From CBDUSL01 sp965370265 (lineage in GTDB: Bacteria; Patescibacteriota; Patescibacteriia; JAXHNJ01): a stretch of DNA of 8,974 bases. Position numbers and translations under genes: made by a program. Positions 5,984-8,974 of the stretch are shown here, one piece after another. Under the pieces are notes generated by a model. The model saw nothing but the letters and a program-made list of their open reading frames with translations. It was not told the origin of the DNA and made no database searches. Every line of letters begins with the position of its first letter. The stretch's first letter is position 1. Where the stretch lies: positions 1-8,974 of the forward strand of contig CBDUSL010000029.1 of assembly GCA_965370265.1 (NCBI GenBank). Direction: 5' to 3'.

Positions 5984-7289
5984 AAATAAAATAATTAGTA
6001 TTATATTGATTTTCTGTCTGATGACGGGTTTTTTGGCTTATCCTACGCCGGTTTATGCCAAAAACATTTTTCAGCGCTTATTTCAATTTTTGAAATGGTC
6101 AACTCACCATATTGTCACTGGGCCGGGAAAAATAGCGGCAAAATTAACCAGGCCTCTGGGCCCCATTCTTGGTCCGATTGCGGCCAATATTATTTTAGCT
6201 AACATGCCGAATAAACTGGTCAAAATAATTACCCAGGCTCAAAAGGTTAAGAGTCTGACCGCTTACGAAGATCAGACTAAAAAGCTTAATCAGGCAAAAG
6301 CAATTTTAAACCAAAGATCTGATGAAATAGCCGATGATATCGATAATCTATATGACTTAAGGGAGCAGCTTCAAAAAAACCTGCTTTCGGGTGATGTGAA
6401 GTTTAGCCAGTACAAAGATGAGGTAGTCGCTTTGGATGAGATGATTGAAGGCTATGAGAATCTTCAGGACAGAATGTTGCAGGCGGCGGACAATTTAAAG
6501 CCGGAAAATTTACTAAAACAAATTGCGACGGATGTTTTTAAAAGCGGCTCTAAAACTCTTGGGAACCATGTTATGAGAAAAGTAGGGGACGAATTAAAAA
6601 AACTGGTAAATGCAGAAGTAGTAAATAAGTTTTTAGGCAAGGGCGGTTTAAATGCTCTTAAAGTGATTGATTTAATTGTTGCTGGTGATACGTCCAGTAT
6701 ACTTTTAGAAATTGGCTATTCAAAAGATGACCCTGATTTTGCCGGTATGCTTGAAGAAATTAAAAAAGAGATAAAGGACCAGCTAAAATCTGACCGGGAT
6801 TATTTAAAAGGCAACTGGCGTAAAGTGATGAAGGAAAAAATTCAGGAAATTATTGGTCGGCTGGAAAAAGAAAGAAGGGATTTAAACGCCAATGCCTCTA
6901 AAATTGATATTGGCAATAGTAATGAAAATACTAATATGACTTCTTCTAATGTTAATGACCCGGGCCTCTTAGATGAACTTTTGGATTTTGAAGAAGATGA
7001 CAATGAAAATGCCAATACAAGTCAAACTCTGTCGGTTGATGCTGACGGTTGTCTGCCGGGTTATAGTTTTGACCGTTTAAGCGGAACAGGTTGTGTCCAG
7101 ACAAACTGTTATGATATTAATGATGCCCATAATGATTCTTTGGGTCATTGCATCTGCGGAACAACCGGCAGTGTTGCTTATGATCCTAAGGCAAAAAATC
7201 AGGCTTGTAAGTATGATGACAAATACGCCACTTGTCCGGGCTGTGTTTATAAGTGTGATTATGAAGACGGGGATTGTGTGGAGGATTAG
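5976..7289 (+). CDS. Secreted helical protein with Cys-rich C-terminal tail, unknown function
   Basis: Large exported protein of 437 residues. A Sec signal peptide has MNRNK, a hydrophobic core (6-22) and a likely cut after VYA (Ala28). Residues 30-80 are amphipathic and rich in Gly/Pro (LGPILGPIAANII), perhaps membrane-associating. From 84 to about 170 and 255 to 303 the sequence is charged and heptad-like, consistent with coiled coil. An Asn/Ser/Asp-rich linker (304-350) leads to a tail with ten Cys (359, 373, 378, 392, 394, 411, 420, 423, 427, 434), including CIC and CPGC. The opening CLPGYSFD of the tail is reminiscent of small disulfide-rich extracellular modules. I prefer the ATG at 5976 over the GTG at 5973 because AGGA (5965-5968) sits 7 bases before it. 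The start overlaps the preceding gene. No sorting motif follows the tail. A surface structural or adhesive role is an inference. Confidence 0.8.
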   Translation: MNRNKIISIILIFCLMTGFLAYPTPVYAKNIFQRLFQFLKWSTHHIVTGPGKIAAKLTRPLGPILGPIAANIILANMPNKLVKIITQAQKVKSLTAYEDQTKKLNQAKAILNQRSDEIADDIDNLYDLREQLQKNLLSGDVKFSQYKDEVVALDEMIEGYENLQDRMLQAADNLKPENLLKQIATDVFKSGSKTLGNHVMRKVGDELKKLVNAEVVNKFLGKGGLNALKVIDLIVAGDTSSILLEIGYSKDDPDFAGMLEEIKKEIKDQLKSDRDYLKGNWRKVMKEKIQEIIGRLEKERRDLNANASKIDIGNSNENTNMTSSNVNDPGLLDELLDFEEDDNENANTSQTLSVDADGCLPGYSFDRLSGTGCVQTNCYDINDAHNDSLGHCICGTTGSVAYDPKAKNQACKYDDKYATCPGCVYKCDYEDGDCVED

Positions 7290-7329
7290 GGATTGAGTTA
7301 TTGAGTAATTAAGCGATTAAGAGATTAAA
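7290..7329 (+). repeat. Degenerate 8-bp tandem repeat, five units
   Basis: Directly after the TAG of the secreted-protein gene come five consecutive octamers: GGATTGAG, TTATTGAG, TAATTAAG, CGATTAAG and AGATTAAA, consensus NNATTRAG. The last unit runs into the 5' arm of the following terminator. The array is non-coding and lies in a 3' untranslated region. Confidence 0.8.
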
Positions 7330-7362
7330 GACACTCTTCAGTACGGCTTAGGGCGTTTTTTT
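7327..7362 (+). terminator. Rho-independent terminator after the secreted-protein gene
   Basis: AAAGAC and CTCT (7327-7337) pair with AGGG and GTTTTT (7350-7360) with one A-C mismatch and two G-T pairs, around a 12-base loop, followed by further Ts to 7362. The 3' arm TTAGGGCG-T-run resembles that of the terminator at 5431-5465. Confidence 0.75.
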
Positions 7363-7366
7363 GCTC

Positions 7367-7393
7367 TTGACATATTTATATATTTATGATAAT
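7367..7393 (+). promoter_or_regulatory. -35/-10 promoter of the gene at 7448
   Basis: A consensus TTGACA (7367-7372) is followed after 15 bases by GATAAT (7388-7393), giving a start near 7400 and a leader of about 48 bases. It begins five bases after the preceding terminator T-run. It is the only full-consensus -35 that I see placed ahead of a gene in this window. Confidence 0.7.
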
Positions 7394-7436
7394 AAGAAAT
7401 GCCGAGTGTTATTGTTCTTTAAATCCATATTCCAAA

Positions 7437-7443
7437 AAGGAGG
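7437..7443 (+). promoter_or_regulatory. Strong ribosome binding site deciding the start at 7448
   Basis: AAGGAGG ends 4 bases before the ATG at 7448. This site, with the promoter at 7367-7393, rules out starts farther upstream in the same frame, which would lie at or before the promoter. Confidence 0.88.
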
Positions 7444-7447
7444 AATA

Positions 7448-7771
7448 ATGTCAGAACAAGGAGAAAATGTTTTAGGGGGTTTGAGTACCGATTATATAGC
7501 AAAAGTGCAAAATCGGCGTCATAAAAAAGCAATTGAATTATTTTTGCGCATCTTGAGCGATCTCGATACTACGGGATTTACTAAACAAGATGTAAGAGAT
7601 GCTTTCAATAATTACACCCGAGTCTATAAACCTAGTATACAGGTAAGATTTGGCCAGAAAGATTTGGATATTCTGGTAGAACTCGATTTACTCGATTGTG
7701 ATGTGGAGTCAGAAGAGTATAGTGTCAAGAATTTTCCTGAAGAATTAGATTCCACTGATTTTGATCTTTAA
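7448..7771 (+). CDS. Small acidic hypothetical protein, possibly a winged-helix fold
   Basis: A cytoplasmic protein of 107 residues that I cannot place in a family. Its order suggests a compact helical domain with a wing: a helix with basic residues (QNRRHKKAIELFLRILSDL, 21-39), GFTKQDVRDAF (43-53), which looks like the second helix of a helix-turn-helix, then KDLDILVELDLLD (71-83) and a short strand EEYSVKNF. That is the spacing of a winged helix, with the E-E-Y-S-V strand as its wing, but the overall charge is acidic and no DNA-contact residues are evident; this is inference. It is transcribed alone, between two terminators, from a consensus promoter and with the best ribosome site here, so it is probably well expressed or separately regulated. 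No signal peptide or membrane segment is seen. Confidence 0.8.
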   Translation: MSEQGENVLGGLSTDYIAKVQNRRHKKAIELFLRILSDLDTTGFTKQDVRDAFNNYTRVYKPSIQVRFGQKDLDILVELDLLDCDVESEEYSVKNFPEELDSTDFDL

Positions 7772-7795
7772 ATAAGTATTATTGATTTTCAGCAG

Positions 7796-7823
7796 AATCC
7801 TGCCCTAAAAAGCAGGATTTTTT
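7796..7823 (+). terminator. Rho-independent terminator after the gene at 7448
   Basis: A perfect 8-bp stem, AATCCTGC (7796-7803) with GCAGGATT (7812-7819), around an 8-base A-rich loop, and a T-run to 7823. It ends the small gene 24 bases after its stop. Confidence 0.93.
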
Positions 7824-7850
7824 ATTATATTAGTCTTTAAGTTATTTTTT

Positions 7851-7859
7851 TGTTAAAAT
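7851..7859 (+). promoter_or_regulatory. Extended -10 promoter of the GNAT gene
   Basis: TGTTAAAAT (TGn plus TAAAAT) follows a T-run and ends 9 bases before the ATG at 7869, so the predicted leader is only about 3 bases. It has the same T-run-TGTTA-AAT form as the elements at 2948 and 5465. Confidence 0.6.
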
Positions 7860-7868
7860 ATAAGTATT

Positions 7869-8417
7869 ATGAAACCGGGGAAAATACTAAAAAAGTTTTT
7901 ATGTGAAGGTAGGCGGGTAATTATTCGGTATCCCAAACTTTCTGATTTAGATGATTTATTGGCTCTTATTAATTCAATTATTGAGGAAAGGGCTTATATT
8001 TCCCTTCAGAAAAAACGTACTCGAAAAGAAGAACAAAAATGGCTAAAAAATATAATGGTTGCAATTAAAAAAAAGAAGAAAATATTATTAGTTTTAGAAG
8101 TAGATGGTAAGGTGATAGGTAATTCAATCATTGAGAGCGTGAATGGAAGTACGCAAGATCATATCGGTGTTTTTGGCATTATACTTAAGCGAGAAATTAG
8201 GGGATTGGGACTGGCTGCAAAAATATCAAAAGTTGTTATTAATGAAGCCAAGAAAAAGATGAAATTAAAGATTGTTAAACTTAATGTTTTGGGCACGAAT
8301 AAAAGAGCGTGGAAACTTTATAAAAAGCTTGGATTCAGAGAATTAGGAGTTATTAAAAAAGGTTATAAACACTACGGTCATTTTTATGATGATATATTAA
8401 TGGTTAAATATCTATAA
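7869..8417 (+). CDS. GNAT family N-acetyltransferase
   Basis: Cytoplasmic enzyme expected to move an acetyl group from acetyl-CoA to an amine. The 182 residues show the GNAT core: strand IIRYPKLSDLDDLLALINS (18-36), strand and turn ILLVLEVDGKVIGNSII (72-88), motif A GIILKREIRGLGLAAKI (103-119) with the pyrophosphate-binding R-G-L-G-L-A at 111-116, and motif B with LNVLGTNKRAWKLYKKLGF (138-156), including Asn144 and Tyr151. The C-terminal YDDILMVKYL is the common last strand. It resembles the RimI/RimJ-like and small-molecule GNAT group, but nothing fixes the substrate. Residues 50-73 are very Lys-rich. No Shine-Dalgarno is present; the extended -10 lies just before the ATG. A four-base gap separates it from the VIT-like gene, so the two are probably co-transcribed. 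Confidence 0.92.
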   Translation: MKPGKILKKFLCEGRRVIIRYPKLSDLDDLLALINSIIEERAYISLQKKRTRKEEQKWLKNIMVAIKKKKKILLVLEVDGKVIGNSIIESVNGSTQDHIGVFGIILKREIRGLGLAAKISKVVINEAKKKMKLKIVKLNVLGTNKRAWKLYKKLGFRELGVIKKGYKHYGHFYDDILMVKYL

Positions 8418-8421
8418 GACT

Positions 8422-8898
8422 ATGAAAATTTCAATTAAAAAAGGCCTGGGCTTCGGTTTAACCTCAGGCATTATTACTACTTTGGGCTTGATTGTCGGCC
8501 TTCAGGCGAGTACGGACTCCAAGTCTATTGTTCTAGGCGGTATTTTGATTATCGCTATTGCGGACGCTCTTTCAGACGCTTTGGGAGTGCATGTATCCGA
8601 AGAAGCAGAAAGTCAAAATACGACCAAGCAGATTTGGGAATCAACTTTAGCTACTTTTCTAGCCAAGCTTATTACTGCTCTTACTTTCGTTATTCCGGTT
8701 CTAATTTTTTCTCTTTATAACGCCATGCTGGTCAGTATTTTTTGGGGCCTTTCTCTTATTATTTTGTTCAGTTACTATATCGGTCGCAAGCAGGAAACTA
8801 AAACCCAAAATGTAATTTTAGAACATGTGGTAATCGCTATATCAGTTATTGTTGTTACTCATTATATCGGCACTTGGGTTAGCTCAATTTTTGGCTAG
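8422..8898 (+). CDS. Small VIT/CCC1-like membrane protein
   Basis: Predicted integral membrane protein of 158 residues, related to the VIT1/CCC1 iron and manganese transporters. Five hydrophobic segments fit the family: about 8-29, 35-56, 77-99, 102-121 and 132-156. The first carries the family's Gly-rich pattern (GFGLTSGIITTLGLIVGL), and the second keeps acidic residues inside the membrane (IAIADALSDALG, Asp48 and Asp52) followed by VSEEAES (Glu60, Glu61, Glu63). Family members are usually well over 200 residues with a cytosolic metal-binding domain between helices 2 and 3; here that stretch is only about 20 residues (57-76), so regulation or metal handling may differ, and transport activity is not assured. 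It follows the GNAT gene by four bases. Its stop overlaps that of a convergent gene. Confidence 0.82.
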   Translation: MKISIKKGLGFGLTSGIITTLGLIVGLQASTDSKSIVLGGILIIAIADALSDALGVHVSEEAESQNTTKQIWESTLATFLAKLITALTFVIPVLIFSLYNAMLVSIFWGLSLIILFSYYIGRKQETKTQNVILEHVVIAISVIVVTHYIGTWVSSIFG

Positions 8899-8974
8899 AT
8901 GTTAACCAGATTAAAGACGTAACCGATAATTATTATTCCTAGTCCGACAGTAACAAAAAATATTAAAAGGAACC
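8895..8974 (-). CDS. C-terminal end of a convergent membrane protein gene (cut by the window)
   Basis: Read on the - strand from 8974, the frame is open for 25 codons and stops at TAG (8897-8895). The peptide is almost purely hydrophobic, with VTVGLGIIIIGYVF followed by NLVNI at the C-terminus, as expected for a final transmembrane helix. The other two - strand frames look less coding-like, and the + strand after 8898 holds no gene. The stop shares two bases with the TAG of the VIT-like gene, so the two converge tail to tail without a terminator between them. The fragment is too short to name a family, and AT-rich non-coding DNA can by chance read as hydrophobic, so confidence is moderate. 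Confidence 0.5.
   Translation of the reverse strand, partial: FLLIFFVTVGLGIIIIGYVFNLVNI

Noticed and set aside
7093..7296. 67-codon + strand frame over the Cys-rich tail
   Set aside because: It is a shifted frame of the secreted-protein gene; the Cys spacing and acidic composition of the main frame are far more protein-like.
7290..7329. CRISPR array
   Set aside because: The units are 8 bp, contiguous and diverged, with no spacers and no cas genes nearby.
7361..7447. Upstream starts for the small protein gene
   Set aside because: The frame is open to 7361, but this stretch contains the promoter and ends in a strong ribosome site for the ATG at 7448.
1..8974. Recoded UGA as seen in some CPR lineages
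   Set aside because: TGA ends the unknown gene at 4372-4374, where it forms a normal ATGA overlap with the Nudix gene, and no frame needs an in-frame TGA to stay open.

Overview
The window is a gene-dense, AT-rich bacterial segment with 13 recognisable genes. Twelve lie on the + strand, and the last 80 bases hold the end of a convergent - strand gene. Gaps are short, and no gene-free stretch reaches 300 bases. I saw no tRNA, rRNA, transposase, phage gene, CRISPR array or replication origin. The standard genetic code fits: TAA, TAG and one TGA are used as stops. Small hypothetical surface proteins, an Asn-rich linker with a Cys-rich tail, a reduced VIT-type protein and near-leaderless genes suggest an uncultured lineage such as a Patescibacteria/CPR (Parcubacteria-like) genome. 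That placement is an inference; no phylogenetic marker is present.

Region 1 (1-2877) is an ABC exporter operon: an ATPase cut by the left edge, then two ABC-2 type permeases with gaps of 8 bases and 1 base. The ATPase resembles the family annotated as fluoroquinolone or drug export ATP-binding proteins. Region 2 (2878-4775) holds a histidine phosphatase (RHG motif) closed by a near-perfect terminator, then an unrecognised protein translationally coupled (ATGA overlap) to a canonical Nudix hydrolase. Region 3 (4796-7289) is an envelope cluster: a lipoprotein, a membrane-anchored exported protein, and a 437-residue secreted protein with an alpha-helical body and ten Cys in its C-terminal tail; the last two overlap by 8 bases. 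Region 4 (7290-7823) holds an 8-bp degenerate tandem repeat, a terminator, and a small acidic protein with its own consensus promoter and strong ribosome binding site. Region 5 (7869-8898) is a two-gene unit of a GNAT acetyltransferase and a five-helix VIT/CCC1-like membrane protein, whose stop overlaps that of the convergent gene.

The most notable signal is regulatory. Three genes (2971, 5480, 7869) are preceded by the same compact element, a T-tract running into TGT-TADAAT (an extended -10 box) only 6-14 bases before the ATG, with no Shine-Dalgarno sequence. This suggests leaderless or near-leaderless mRNAs, and at 5480 the element is fused to the upstream terminator. The gene at 7448 uses a -35/-10 promoter and a strong Shine-Dalgarno, so two initiation modes appear side by side. 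I found no clear evidence of a wholly new multi-gene system; the uncharacterised envelope cluster and the unknown/Nudix pair are the best candidates.
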